The translations under genes and the position numbers were made by a program. 64,000 nt of DNA, taken from Fen-183 sp036504335 (GTDB lineage: Bacteria > Acidobacteriota > Thermoanaerobaculia > UBA5066). Location: positions 1-64,000 of the forward strand of contig DASXVJ010000025.1 in NCBI GenBank assembly GCA_036504335.1, read 5' to 3'. Below are positions 42,747 through 52,500 of this stretch, in pieces; positions within the stretch are counted from its first letter, which is position 1, and each line of letters opens with the position of its first letter. The notes beneath the pieces were generated by a model. It saw only the letters and a list, made by a program, of their open reading frames with translations. It had not been told where the DNA came from and did no database searches.

Positions 42747-42868
42747 AGAAGAGAGATTTCTTCGAGTGGAAGAGAGCCGCCGGCTGCGCCGGCGCCAATT
42801 CACCTTCTAAGAAATGCGCCCTGACACGAACCACTGAGTCAGCGGCGAAGGGACTGAAGTTTTCGTGA
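42743..42868 (+). CDS. 41-codon ORF bridging sufB and sufC
   Basis: The ATG overlaps the sufB stop (ATGA) and the TGA overlaps the sufC start (GTGA), the same coupling used between other genes of this operon. The predicted peptide starts MKKRDFFEWKRAAGCAG and ends TESAAKGLKFS, with Cys at about 15 and 25 and many basic residues. The first half of the DNA is a dispersed motif pair around a GCCGGC hairpin, so the frame may be a by-product of an inserted element that kept translation coupled. No homologue is recognised; I rate real function as uncertain. Confidence 0.35.
   Translation: MKKRDFFEWKRAAGCAGANSPSKKCALTRTTESAAKGLKFS
42751..42817. repeat. Dispersed AT-rich motif, inverted pair (between sufB and sufC)
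   Basis: Left arm 42751-42770 reads GAGAGATTTCTTCGAGTGGA on the + strand. Right arm 42801-42817 reads GCATTTCTTAGAAGGTG on the - strand. Between them GCCGGC-TGC-GCCGGC can form a tight GC hairpin. It is the only pair outside a clear protein-coding gene. Confidence 0.7.
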
Positions 42869-43647
42869 GCCAGCAAAGTCTTCTCGAAATCAAGAATCTT
42901 CATGCCTCCATCGAAGAGGACGGCACGGAGATCCTCCGCGGCATCGACCTCGTCATCAAGCCGGGGGAAGTTCACGCCGTCATGGGCCCGAACGGCTCCG
43001 GTAAGAGCACGCTCGCGCACGTCCTCTCGGGCCGGCCGGGTTATGCCGTAACTCAGGGCACCGTCTCGTTCCTCGGCAAGGACCTCCTCGCGATGAAGCC
43101 CGAGGAGCGGGCGCGCGAGGGCGTGTTCCTCGCGTTCCAGTACCCGGTCGAGATCCCGGGAGTCTCGAACACGTACTTCCTGCGCACGGCCGTCAACGCC
43201 GTGCGCCGCCACCGCGGCCTCGCCGAGCTCGACGCCATCGACTTCCTCGCGCTCCTCGACGAGAAGGCGAAGCTCGTCGAGATGGAGGAGGCGCTCCTGA
43301 ACCGCTCCGTCAACGAGGGCTTCTCCGGCGGCGAGAAGAAGCGCAACGAGGTCCTCCAGATGGCGCTGCTCGACCCGCGCCTCGCGATCCTCGACGAGAC
43401 GGACTCGGGCCTCGACATCGACGCGCTGCGCATCGCGGCGGGCGGCGTCAACGCGCTCCGCGACGGCAAGCGCGGCTTCCTCGTGATCACGCACTACCAG
43501 CGCCTCCTCAACTACATCGTCCCCGACGTCGTCCACGTCCTCTCGGACGGCAGGATCGTCAAGTCGGGCGGCAAGGGCCTCGCCCTCGAGCTCGAAGCGA
43601 AGGGCTACGGCTGGATCGAGACGGAAGCCGCCGCCGCGGCGCGCTGA
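42865..43647 (+). CDS. sufC: Fe-S assembly ATPase SufC
   Basis: A 260-residue soluble ABC ATPase that drives the SufBC2D scaffold. Walker A is GPNGSGKST, the signature motif is FSGGEKKRNEVLQM, and Walker B with the SufC-specific continuation is LAILDETDSGLDIDAL. A GTG start overlaps the stop of the 41-codon ORF. sufD starts 2 nt after its stop. Confidence 0.97.
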   Translation: MSQQSLLEIKNLHASIEEDGTEILRGIDLVIKPGEVHAVMGPNGSGKSTLAHVLSGRPGYAVTQGTVSFLGKDLLAMKPEERAREGVFLAFQYPVEIPGVSNTYFLRTAVNAVRRHRGLAELDAIDFLALLDEKAKLVEMEEALLNRSVNEGFSGGEKKRNEVLQMALLDPRLAILDETDSGLDIDALRIAAGGVNALRDGKRGFLVITHYQRLLNYIVPDVVHVLSDGRIVKSGGKGLALELEAKGYGWIETEAAAAAR

Positions 43648-43649
43648 GC

Positions 43650-45011
43650 ATGACGGGATCCGCACGAGCCGCCACCATCCGCGACGGCGTCGACGTCCTC
43701 GCGACGCAGGCCGAAGAGTTCGCATCCGGCCTCGCCGGCCCGCCGTGGCTCACGAAGCTGCGGCGCGACGGCATCGCGTCGTTCGCGAGGGCCGGCTTCC
43801 CGTCGCAGCGCGACGAGGAGTGGCATTACACGAACCTCCTGCCGCTCGCGCGGACGGTGTTCGGCCTCGCCCCGCGCGACGTCACGATCGCCGAGCGTAC
43901 GCAGGCCGTCGAGCTCGAGGCCCGCCTCGGGACCCTCGGCCTTTCCTCCCCCGGCCCGCGTCTCGTCTTCGTGAATGGACGGCTCGTGCGGAGGACGGCG
44001 CACACGCTGCCGCCGGAGATCCTGTTCGAGAATCTCGCGACGGCGCTCCGCCTCGCTCCCGAGCGCGTCGAGAAGGCGCTCGTCTCCGCCCCGTCCGCAA
44101 ACCCGTTCGTCGCGCTGAACGACGCGTTCCTCGACACGGGCGCCCTCGTCCGCGTCGGGATGGGGCTGACGGCGCCGGTCCCTCTCGTCGTCGTCCATCT
44201 CTCGACGTCCGCGAGCGGCACGCCCGCCCCGCTCATGTCGCACCTGAGGAACCTCGTCGTTCTCGAGGAGAACGCGTCCGCCACCGTCGTCGAGGTCTTC
44301 CTCGGCGCGGACGAGCTCTCGTTCACGAACGCGGTCACGCAGGCCGTCCTCGGCGAGAACGCGCGGCTCACGCACATCAAGGTCCAGCTCGAGGGCCGAC
44401 AGGCGTTTCACGTCGGGAACCTCTTCTTGTCGCACGCGAGGGGCGCCCGCTCGACGTCGCATGTCCACTCCTTCGGCGGGGCGACGGTCCGCAACGAGAT
44501 CGCCGCGACGCTCTCCGGAGAAGGATCCGGCACGGAGCTCTACGGCCTCTTCGCCGCGGCGGCCGGCCAGAACGTCGACTGCCACACCGTCATCGACCAC
44601 GCGGCGCCCCGCGCGGACAGCCTCGAGCTCTACAAGGGAATCCTCGACGGAAACGGCCGCGGCGCGTTCGACGGCAAGGTCATCGTGCGCGAGGGCGCCG
44701 TGAAAACGGACGCCCGCCAGACGAACCGCAACCTGATCCTGTCGAACGACGCGCTCGTCGACAGCAAGCCCCAGCTCGTGATCCACAACAACGACGTCCG
44801 GTGCTCGCACGGCTCGACGACGGGCCGGATCGACTCGGACGCCCTCTTCTACCTTCGCTCGCGGGGCCTCTCGGAAGGGGCGGCCCGGGCCCTCCTCACG
44901 TACGCATTCGGCAGCGAGGTCGTCTCGAAGGTGGCCGCGACGGACGTCAAGGCCCTTCTCGAGGACCGCCTGCACGCCTGGCTCCCGCTGCCGCAAACGG
45001 AGAACGCATGA
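43650..45011 (+). CDS. sufD: Fe-S assembly protein SufD
   Basis: A 453-residue SufB paralogue that completes the SufBC2D scaffold. The N-terminal RDEEWHYTNLLPLA and the C-terminal beta-helix with ILSNDALVDSKPQLVIHNND and CSHGSTTGRIDSDALFYLRS are diagnostic. The His in CSHG corresponds to the cluster-assembly His of SufD. The stop overlaps the sufS start by 4 nt. Confidence 0.95.
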   Translation: MTGSARAATIRDGVDVLATQAEEFASGLAGPPWLTKLRRDGIASFARAGFPSQRDEEWHYTNLLPLARTVFGLAPRDVTIAERTQAVELEARLGTLGLSSPGPRLVFVNGRLVRRTAHTLPPEILFENLATALRLAPERVEKALVSAPSANPFVALNDAFLDTGALVRVGMGLTAPVPLVVVHLSTSASGTPAPLMSHLRNLVVLEENASATVVEVFLGADELSFTNAVTQAVLGENARLTHIKVQLEGRQAFHVGNLFLSHARGARSTSHVHSFGGATVRNEIAATLSGEGSGTELYGLFAAAAGQNVDCHTVIDHAAPRADSLELYKGILDGNGRGAFDGKVIVREGAVKTDARQTNRNLILSNDALVDSKPQLVIHNNDVRCSHGSTTGRIDSDALFYLRSRGLSEGAARALLTYAFGSEVVSKVAATDVKALLEDRLHAWLPLPQTENA

Positions 45012-46267
45012 GCGTCGTCCCCGAGACCGCCGTCCCCGGCGTCACCCCCGCCTTCGACGTCGAGAGGATCCGGGAGCAATTCCCGATCCTCCGCCAGACC
45101 GTGCACGGAAAGCGGCTCGTGTACCTCGACAACGCGAACACGACGCAGAAGCCGCGCGCCGTGATCGATGCGGGCCGGACGTACTACGAGGAGACGAACG
45201 CGAACATCCACCGCGGGACGCATTTCCTCTCCGAGAAGGCGACCGCCGAGTACGAAGGCGCCCGGGCGAAAGTCGCCCGCTTCCTCGGCGCGCGGTCCCC
45301 GAAGGAAGTCGTCTTCACGCGCGGCACGACCGAGGCGATCAACCTCGTGGCCGCGGGCTTCGCGCAGTCGGTCCTGAAGGAGGGGGACGAGGTCCTCCTC
45401 ACGGGGCTCGAGCACCACTCCAACATCGTCCCGTGGCAGCTCGCATGCGGCAGGACCGGCGCGAGGCTCGTCGTCGTCCCGATCACGGATTCCGGCGAGG
45501 TGCCGGTCGAGGAGTTCGGGAAACGGCTCTCGGAGAAGACGAAGATCGCCGCCGTCTCGCACGTCTCGAACGCGCTCGGGACGATCAACCCCGTGGAGGA
45601 GTTCATCCGCCTCGCGAAAGCCCGCGGCGTTCCCGTCCTCGTGGACGGCGCACAGGCCGCGCCGCACGTCCCGATCGACGTCGCGGCTCTGGGCTGCGAT
45701 TTCTACGCGGTGTCGGGCCACAAGATGTACGGACCGACCGGCATCGGCGCGCTCTATGGCACGGAGGCGTGGCTCGAGAAGCTGCCGCCGTACCAGGGCG
45801 GCGGCGACATGATCTCTTCCGTCACGTTCGAGAAGACGACGTACAACGAGCTGCCGTGGAAGTTCGAGGCGGGCACCGCGAACATCGCGGGCGGGATCGG
45901 GTTCGGCGTCGCGGCCGACTGGCTGGCGGGCGTCGGCCTCCCCGCGGTCGCCGCCCACGAGCACGCGCTTCTCGTCCGCGCGACGGAAGCCCTCTCGGCG
46001 ATCGAGGGCCTCCGCATCGTCGGGACCGCGCCGCACAAGGCCGCGGTGGTCTCGTTCCTCCTCGGCGACGTCCACCCGCACGACGTCGGGACGATCCTCG
46101 ACCGGGAGGGGATCGCGATCCGGACCGGCCAGCACTGCGCGCAGCCCGTCATGGACCGCTACGGAATCGGCGCCACCGCGCGGGCGTCGTTCGGCGTCTA
46201 CAACACCGAAGAAGAGGTCGACATCCTCGCGGCGGCGCTGAAGAAGGTGCAGGAGGTCTTCGCCTGA
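45008..46267 (+). CDS. sufS: Cysteine desulfurase SufS
   Basis: A 419-residue PLP enzyme that extracts sulfur from cysteine and passes it to SufU. Visible features are YLDNANTTQKP, the PLP lysine in VSGHKMYGPTGIGAL, and the persulfide Cys in IRTGQHCAQPVMDRY. The usual N-terminal DNAATTQ reads DNANTTQ. Its ATG overlaps the sufD stop (ATGA), and sufU shares a base of its stop. Confidence 0.96.
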   Translation: MSVVPETAVPGVTPAFDVERIREQFPILRQTVHGKRLVYLDNANTTQKPRAVIDAGRTYYEETNANIHRGTHFLSEKATAEYEGARAKVARFLGARSPKEVVFTRGTTEAINLVAAGFAQSVLKEGDEVLLTGLEHHSNIVPWQLACGRTGARLVVVPITDSGEVPVEEFGKRLSEKTKIAAVSHVSNALGTINPVEEFIRLAKARGVPVLVDGAQAAPHVPIDVAALGCDFYAVSGHKMYGPTGIGALYGTEAWLEKLPPYQGGGDMISSVTFEKTTYNELPWKFEAGTANIAGGIGFGVAADWLAGVGLPAVAAHEHALLVRATEALSAIEGLRIVGTAPHKAAVVSFLLGDVHPHDVGTILDREGIAIRTGQHCAQPVMDRYGIGATARASFGVYNTEEEVDILAAALKKVQEVFA

Positions 46268-46719
46268 TGACGGACCTCCGCGACCTCTACCAGGAGGTCA
46301 TCCTCGACCACAACAAGTCGCCCCACAACTACCGCGAGATGGCGGACCCGAGCCGCATGGCGCTCGGCCACAACCCGCTCTGCGGCGACCGCCTGAGGCT
46401 CTACGTCCGGCTGGACGGCGACCGGATCGCCGACGTCGCGTTCCAGGGCTCCGGCTGCGCGATCTCGAAGGCGTCGGCCTCCCTCATGACGGACGCCGTC
46501 AAGGGCAAGACGCTCGACGAGGCCGAGGCGCTGTACGGCAAGTTCCACGACCTCCTCACGGGCCCGCCCGACGAGAAGGCCACGGGCGCCGGCCTCGGAA
46601 AGCTCGCGGTCTTCTCGGGCGTGCGCGAGTTCCCGGCGCGCGTGAAGTGCGCGACGCTCGCGTGGCACACGCTCGAGAGCGCGCTCAAGAACGTCCCCGA
46701 GGTCGCGAAGACCGAATGA
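46267..46719 (+). CDS. sufU: Zinc-dependent sulfurtransferase SufU
   Basis: A 150-residue IscU-like protein of the SufU class, which accepts sulfur from SufS via a zinc site. The three ligand cysteines are in HNPLCGDRL, GSGCAISKASAS and RVKCATLAW. The insert between the second and third Cys (KFHDLLTGPPDEKAT) is typical of SufU rather than IscU. The stop overlaps the next start by 4 nt. Confidence 0.95.
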   Translation: MTDLRDLYQEVILDHNKSPHNYREMADPSRMALGHNPLCGDRLRLYVRLDGDRIADVAFQGSGCAISKASASLMTDAVKGKTLDEAEALYGKFHDLLTGPPDEKATGAGLGKLAVFSGVREFPARVKCATLAWHTLESALKNVPEVAKTE

Positions 46720-47021
46720 CCGAGCTCGAGCAGAAGGTCGTCGACGAAGCGCTCAAGAAGTGCTTCGACCCCGAGATCCCGGTCAACATCTGGGAGCTGG
46801 GGCTGATCTACTCGATTTCCGTTTCGCCCGAGGGCGCCGCCAGGGTCCAGATGACGCTCACCGCTCCCGCCTGCCCCGTCGCCGGCACGCTGCCCGGCGA
46901 GGTCGAAGCGAAGGTGAAGGCCGTCCCCGGCGTCACGGACGCGAAGGTCGAGCTCGTCTGGGATCCGCCCTGGAACGCCGACATGATGTCGCGCGTCGCG
47001 CGCGTCATGCTCGGGATGTAA
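46716..47021 (+). CDS. sufT: SufT-like MIP18/DUF59 protein
   Basis: A 101-residue MIP18-family protein at the end of the suf operon. It shows DPEIPVNIWELGLIYSI, the conserved Cys in LTAPACPVAGTLPGEV, and VELVWDPPWNADMMS. Such proteins assist Fe-S cluster maturation or transfer to targets. It overlaps sufU by 4 nt. No terminator hairpin is evident in the 10 nt before the convergent gene. Confidence 0.92.
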   Translation: MTELEQKVVDEALKKCFDPEIPVNIWELGLIYSISVSPEGAARVQMTLTAPACPVAGTLPGEVEAKVKAVPGVTDAKVELVWDPPWNADMMSRVARVMLGM

Positions 47022-47031
47022 CGGCGGAGAT

Positions 47032-47943
47032 TCAGTTCGAGAGCTTTGGTTCTAGGATCGTGACCGCATTCGATCCCGGTTCACCGCCTTCGAATATCGT
47101 CGAAACGTAGGCGAGGAATGGCTGAGTAGACGTGATACTCAGCCAGGCGCGCTCGTCGTAGCCGACGTGGTCGGGCGGATAAGAGGCCAGGGGAATCGGG
47201 ACCGAATTCAGTTGCCTGACTTCGAGAAGGGGCACAGTTACTGTCTCCTCGTAGATCGGATAGCTGAAAGCGTAAGACCGTCGCGCGACGAGCGTGACTC
47301 GTGCCTCCGCTAGGCCTGCGTTGAAAAGGGTTACGTTCACACGGCGGCGGTGCGCCATCGGTCCGGTAATACACGTGCCGGGGTGGTCCAGCGAGCCGAG
47401 GTCCACGGGGCCTGCGACAACGGTGCTGTTTGCCGGGAAGAACCCCCGAAACACGGGAAGTGGCGCGGACCCCTGGGGTACGGCGGTGTAGATCAGCCAC
47501 TCGGGAGGGCCGCCGCCGAGGCCGCAACCCGGCACATCGACCACCCGGTTGACGTTGGCGAATACCAGGATCGAAGGCTCTGCCGTAACCTCGATGAACC
47601 CGTAGCCCCCCACGTACGGCGCGCCGAAAACGCAGCCCCCCAAGTCGCCGCCCATGTTCGAGTCAAGCAGAATGTTCCGACACGGTGGAGGGAAGGCAAT
47701 CCACAAACCAGGGCCATAGGTCCCCGTGACGTGCAGCATCGCGGGCTTAGGGCCACTGTTGAACACCGTCGCAGAACTCGACCAGTAGACGTACGTCGGC
47801 CCGGGCTGACCCTGAATCGTCTGGCTCAGGACACTGACAAGCGGCACGTAATAGGTGATGTCCTCGCCCCGCGCCTCAGCGGTAAGGAGTATAGCGAGCA
47901 GGCCACCCGATCCTCTAAGAAATCTCCCCTTCCGTGTTCCCAT
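47032..47943 (-). CDS. Secreted protein of unknown function, lower GC
   Basis: A 303-residue protein with a basic, hydrophobic N-terminus acting as a signal peptide (about 8-26). A beta-rich, Gly/Pro/Ser/Tyr-rich body follows, with few charged residues. Cysteines near 87, 103, 140 and 194 may form disulfides. No domain is recognised. The base composition is clearly lower in GC and the codon choice freer than in all neighbours (for example GTA, ATA and CTA codons). This suggests recent acquisition or relaxed selection. TATCGT lies exactly 6 nt before the ATG with no ribosome binding site. Confidence 0.65.
   Translation of the reverse strand: MGTRKGRFLRGSGGLLAILLTAEARGEDITYYVPLVSVLSQTIQGQPGPTYVYWSSSATVFNSGPKPAMLHVTGTYGPGLWIAFPPPCRNILLDSNMGGDLGGCVFGAPYVGGYGFIEVTAEPSILVFANVNRVVDVPGCGLGGGPPEWLIYTAVPQGSAPLPVFRGFFPANSTVVAGPVDLGSLDHPGTCITGPMAHRRRVNVTLFNAGLAEARVTLVARRSYAFSYPIYEETVTVPLLEVRQLNSVPIPLASYPPDHVGYDERAWLSITSTQPFLAYVSTIFEGGEPGSNAVTILEPKLSN
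47908..47927 (-). repeat. Dispersed AT-rich motif, single copy (5' end of secreted-protein gene)
   Basis: Reads GGAGATTTCTTAGAGGATCG on the minus strand, in the signal-peptide region (RFLRGS). No partner is found nearby. Confidence 0.5.
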
Positions 47944-47949
47944 GAAAGG

Positions 47950-47955
47950 ACGATA
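47950..47955 (-). promoter_or_regulatory. -10-like box TATCGT of secreted-protein gene (leaderless)
   Basis: TATCGT on the minus strand ends 6 nt before the ATG at 47943. It is identical in sequence and spacing to the box before the gene at 59407. Confidence 0.4.
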
Positions 47956-47991
47956 GGCGCCGCCTGAGAGGGCCGCCCTGATGCTCTGGCA

Positions 47992-49533
47992 CTAAATCGG
48001 GGTGACGACCGCCGGCTCCGGCCGCCTCAGCGACAGCAGCCAGCCCGTCCCGAACGCGATCGTCGAGCCGAGGAGCGAGTACCAGGGCCACGCGATCATC
48101 TTCCCGAGCGGGAACGGGACGAAGCCCTTCGAGCCCAGCCACAGGACGAACATGAAGACCGCCGACGTCGCGATGCCGATCATGGCGTCCGTCTGCGTCG
48201 CCTTCCGCGCCCAGAGCGCGAGGAGGAACCCGCCGAGGAGGCCTCCCGCCGTCACGCTCGCGAGCCCGAGGGCGACCTGGACCGCCGGGACGTTCTGCGG
48301 CAGGCGCGAGAACCCGACCGCGAGCCCCGCGAGGACGAGCGTCCAGAACAGCGTCAGCACCTTCCCGAGGACGAGGCCGCGGCGGCCCTCGACGTACTTC
48401 TTCCCCATCAGCGGCGCGACGATGTCGAGCGAGAGGGCGGACGCCAGCGAGTTCAGCGCCGACGACTCCGAGCACATCGCCGCCGAGAAGATCCCCGCGA
48501 CGAGGTACGCCGACACGAACGGCGGCAGACTCTTCACGATGAACGTCGGCAGGATCGCGTCGGAAGACGCGAAGCCGCCCGGCCCGATGGGCGCGCCGCC
48601 GTAGTACGCGAAGAGGCCGACGCCGAGCGCCAGGAACAGCGTGAACTGCAGAATCACGAGGACGCCGGAACCGATGAGCGCCTTCTGCGCGTCGCGCAGG
48701 CCGCGGCATGCGAGCAGCCGCTGGACGATCAGCTGGTCGGCGCCGTGGGAGGCCATCGCCAACACGGCGCCCCCAATGACGCCGGACCACAGCGTGTACG
48801 GTTCGGAAAGATTCTTTGAAAGGTTAAGGAGGTGGACGGGCTGCCCGAGCTCCATGCACCTTCTAAGAATCCCTCCGAATCCCCCTTCTATTGAATGAAC
48901 CAGGACCCACAGGGCCATGGTGGCGCCCGATATGTAGACCACCACCTGGATGAGGTCGATCCAGATGACCGCCTTGATGCCGCCGACGTAGGTGTAGAGG
49001 GCTGTCGCCGCCGCGAGGAGGAGGATCGCCGCCCAGACCGGAATTCCGAGGATGAGCGCGATGGGGATCGCGGGGACGGCGAGCCTCACGCTCGCCGCCA
49101 TCACGCGCGTGACCATGAAGATGAGCGACGTGAAGCGACGCGCCCCCACGCCGAACCGCCGCTCGAGGAGCGCGTAGGCCGTCGTGATCTCGCCGTGGAA
49201 GTAGCCCGGCAGGAGGATGAACGACACGGCGATGCGCCCGACGTGATAGCCGAACGCGAGCTGGAGAAAGGTGAACCCGGAGCGGTAGGCGTCGCCGGGC
49301 ACCGAGAGGAACGTCAGCGCCGACGTCTCCGTCGCGACGATCGAGGCCATGACGGCCCCCCACGGCATCGCGTGGCCGCCCAGGAAGTAGTCCTTCGCGT
49401 CCTTCTGGCCCCGGCCGAGCCAGGCGCCGAGCACGTTGATCGCCGCGAGGTACACGGCGATCGCGACGAGCGTCGGCAGCCCGAGCGAGATGCCCTCCAT
49501 CCGGAGGGCATGATCACACAGGGCGCGGCCCAT
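47992..49533 (-). CDS. Sodium:solute symporter (SSS family)
   Basis: A 513-residue membrane transporter with about 13 helices. It couples sodium influx to uptake of a sugar, amino acid, vitamin or similar solute. Family features are KDYFLGGHAMPWGAVMASIV, ETSALTFLSVPG near the first sodium site, and GADQLIVQRLLACRGLRDAQ. The substrate is not predictable. The ATG at 49533 has GGAG five nt upstream; a second ATG at 49500 (MEGISLGLP) is possible. The cytoplasmic loop around residues 215-245 is encoded by a dispersed motif pair. Confidence 0.9.
   Translation of the reverse strand: MGRALCDHALRMEGISLGLPTLVAIAVYLAAINVLGAWLGRGQKDAKDYFLGGHAMPWGAVMASIVATETSALTFLSVPGDAYRSGFTFLQLAFGYHVGRIAVSFILLPGYFHGEITTAYALLERRFGVGARRFTSLIFMVTRVMAASVRLAVPAIPIALILGIPVWAAILLLAAATALYTYVGGIKAVIWIDLIQVVVYISGATMALWVLVHSIEGGFGGILRRCMELGQPVHLLNLSKNLSEPYTLWSGVIGGAVLAMASHGADQLIVQRLLACRGLRDAQKALIGSGVLVILQFTLFLALGVGLFAYYGGAPIGPGGFASSDAILPTFIVKSLPPFVSAYLVAGIFSAAMCSESSALNSLASALSLDIVAPLMGKKYVEGRRGLVLGKVLTLFWTLVLAGLAVGFSRLPQNVPAVQVALGLASVTAGGLLGGFLLALWARKATQTDAMIGIATSAVFMFVLWLGSKGFVPFPLGKMIAWPWYSLLGSTIAFGTGWLLSLRRPEPAVVTPI
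48807..48872. repeat. Dispersed AT-rich motif, inverted pair (in symporter gene)
   Basis: Left arm 48807-48826 reads AAAGATTCTTTGAAAGGTTA on the + strand. Right arm 48857-48872 reads GGATTCTTAGAAGGTG on the - strand. They encode LSKNL and ILRRC in the symporter. Confidence 0.7.
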
Positions 49534-49534
49534 T

Positions 49535-49540
49535 TAGACT
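49535..49540 (+). promoter_or_regulatory. -10-like box TAGACT of the addB-like gene (leaderless)
   Basis: TAGACT is followed by exactly 6 nt and the GTG at 49547, without a ribosome binding site. It lies within 10 nt of the divergent symporter start. Confidence 0.45.
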
Positions 49541-49546
49541 CCGGCC

Positions 49547-52500
49547 GTGGCACCCGCCGTCGAACGCAACAGGCTCCTCGCGGAGCTGGCGGATTTCTGC
49601 GCGGCGCACTCCGTGGACGAAAAGATCCTCCTCGTCCCGTCCTTCCCTGTCGGCCAGCAGATCCTCGACGCGCTCGCCCGCTCGGGCTGCTCTCACCTGA
49701 ACCTCAGGCCCGCCACGGTCTTCTCGCTCGCCCACGGCGTCGCCGGGCCGGCCCTCGCGGCGGCCGGGCGCGAGACGCTCTCGCGCGCACAGCTCCTCGC
49801 GCTCGTCGAGGACGCCTGCGACCAGGTCTTGAAGCCCGATTCGTACTTCGGAGCGCTGCGCGAACGCCCGGGCCTCCATCGCGCCCTGCAGTCCACGCTG
49901 AACGAGATCCGCCGCGCGGGCCTCACGCCCGAGCAGCTCCCCTCCGAAGCCCTCGAGGACCCGCGCAAGGCGCGGGAGATGAAGGCGATCGGGCGCGCCT
50001 ACCGCGACGCGCTCGAAGCCGGGAAGTTCGCGGACCCGCTCGACGTCCTCGCGGCCGCGACGCGCATGCTGCGAGAGGACCCCGGGCTGAAGCTGCCGCC
50101 GGCGGTTCGCGTCCTCCGGCCGGAGGGCCTCGACCTCTCGGCCGTCGAATCCGCGTTCCTCGAGTCGTTTCTCCCCCGCGAGGTCACGGCCCTCCCCGTC
50201 GACGTGCCGGCGGACACACCGCTGACGGCGGACCGCGTGTCTCTCGCGTGCGCCTCAGGCGAGGAGAACGAAGTGCGGGCCGTCTTCCGCCGCGTCGTCG
50301 ACGAGAACATCCCGCTCGACGACGTCGAGATCGCGATCACGGATGACGCCGCCTACCGGCCGCTCGTCTACGAGCTCGCCCAGCAGGCGGGATTCCCCTG
50401 CACGTTCGCCGACGGCATCCCCGCGACGTTCTCGCGCCCGGCTCAGGGCGTTCTGGACGTCCTCGACTGGATCGCAGGCGGGTACGAGGAGCGCGCCCTC
50501 GCGCGGCTGTTCGGCGCGGGCCGGGCGAACCTGGCGGCCGCGCACCCCCGCGGCGCGCTCGTGGGGCCTGTCCGCGCGGCGCGGGCGTTCCGGCGCGCGC
50601 GGATCGTGCGTGGGCGCGACCGCACGCGCGCACGCCTCGCGCTCGAACGAGAGCGCCTCGAGCGCCGGGCCCGGGCCGAGGGCCTCGAACCGGAGGCCAT
50701 CGCCGAGCGTCTGGTGCCTCTCGACGCGGTCGCGGCCTGGGTGGACCGCCTCCTTGCGATCGCCCCCGTGCCCGACCCCGAGGGCCGGATCGACCTCGCC
50801 GCGCTCGCGCGCGCCGGCCTCGAGATCACGGGTCTCCTCGACGTCGCGAGCCGGCTGGACGGCATGGCGCGCGAGGGTCTCGCCCGTCTCTTCGCGGAGT
50901 TCGCCTCGCTGCCGCCGCGCAGGCTCCCGCTCGCGGAGGCGGCGGCGCGCCTCCGCGAGGCCGTCGGGACGCTCGCCGTGGCGTCCTCGACGCCCGCGCC
51001 CGGCCACGCGCACGTCGCGCGCATCGCGGCCGCCGGATGGAGCGGCCGCGCGCGCACGTTCCTCCTCGGCCTCGACGAGGCGCGCTTCCCCGGCGGCGGG
51101 GCGCAGGATCCCGTGCTCCTCGACCACGAGCGCGAGGCCGTCAACAGGCGGATGGGCTCGCACACCCTGCCGCTGCGCCGCGGCACCGCGGCCGAGGAGA
51201 GCCGGAGCGCGCTCGCTTCGCTCCTGGCCCGGGCGCGCGGACGCCTCGTTCTCTCGTACTCGAACCGCGACTTCCTGCAGGACGCCGAGCAGTTTCCGTC
51301 ATCGGCCGTCCTCGACGTCTTCCGCGCGCTCGAGAGCCGGCCGCGCGCGAGCTTTCAGGACCTCTTCGACCGGGAGGGCGCGCCGGCCGCGTTCCGGCCG
51401 GCCGGCGCGCCGCTCGACGAGATCGAGTGGTGGCTCGCGGCCCTTCACGCACCGGGAACGGAACCGGAGCGCGCAGGCCGGGAAGTCGAGACCGCCTACC
51501 CGTGGATTGCGGACGGGCGCGAGGCCGACGAGGCGCGGCGCTCCCCGGCGTTCACGAAGTGGGACGGGCGGCTGTCCGTCGCGCCCGGCGAGCTGGACCC
51601 GCGTGTCACGCGCGAGCCGACGTCCGCCTCACGCCTCCAGCTCCTCGCGAAGAGCCCGCGCGGGTACTTCCTGAAGTACGTTCTCGGCCTCTCGGAGCCG
51701 GACGAGGACCACGCCGTGGACGTCTGGCTGGACGCCCTCGAGTACGGCCGGCTCTTCCACGAGACCGTCTTCGAGTTCTTCACGGAACGGGTGGAGCCGG
51801 ACGCCCCGTTCGACCTCGTCCGGGAGACGGCGCGCCTTCTCAAGGTCGCCGACCGCAATCTCGTCCGGATGCGCGGGGAGATCCCGCCGCCGAGCGACGT
51901 CGCCTTCCGGCAGCAGCGCGACGCCTTCCTCGCCGACCTCGACGTCTTCGTCAAGGGAGAGGCGAAGAGCGCGTCGACGTCCGTTCCACGCTTCTTCGAG
52001 GTGCCGCTCGGCCGTTCGTACGGCGCCGCGGGCAAGGATCTCGCGTCCGCCGAGCCCGTCGAGATCGCGGGCGGGGGCGGAACGTTCCTCTTGCAGGGCC
52101 AGATCGACCGCATCGACTCCGAGGGAGCCGGCGCGTGGGCCGTTTGGGACTACAAGACGGGCAGCGAGAGACAGTTCAAGGACGCCCTGCCGCTGAACAG
52201 GGGCCGGCAGATCCAGCACGCCCTCTATGCGCGCGCCGCGGAAACCCTTCTCCGGCGGTCGGGGTTCGACGTGAAATCCCTTCGCTCGGGCTACTACTTT
52301 CCGACCCGGAAGGGCGGGGGCCGCCGCGTCGTGCCCGAGGTGTCCGACGCCGACGTCGACGCCACGCTGACGAACCTCTTCGACCTCCTCGCCGCCGGCG
52401 CGTTCCCGCACTCGACCCGGAAGCGCGACTGCGACTTTTGCGACTTCCGCCTCGCCTGCGGCGATCCCGGGGAGGCGGCCCGCCAGTCGAAGGCGAAGTG

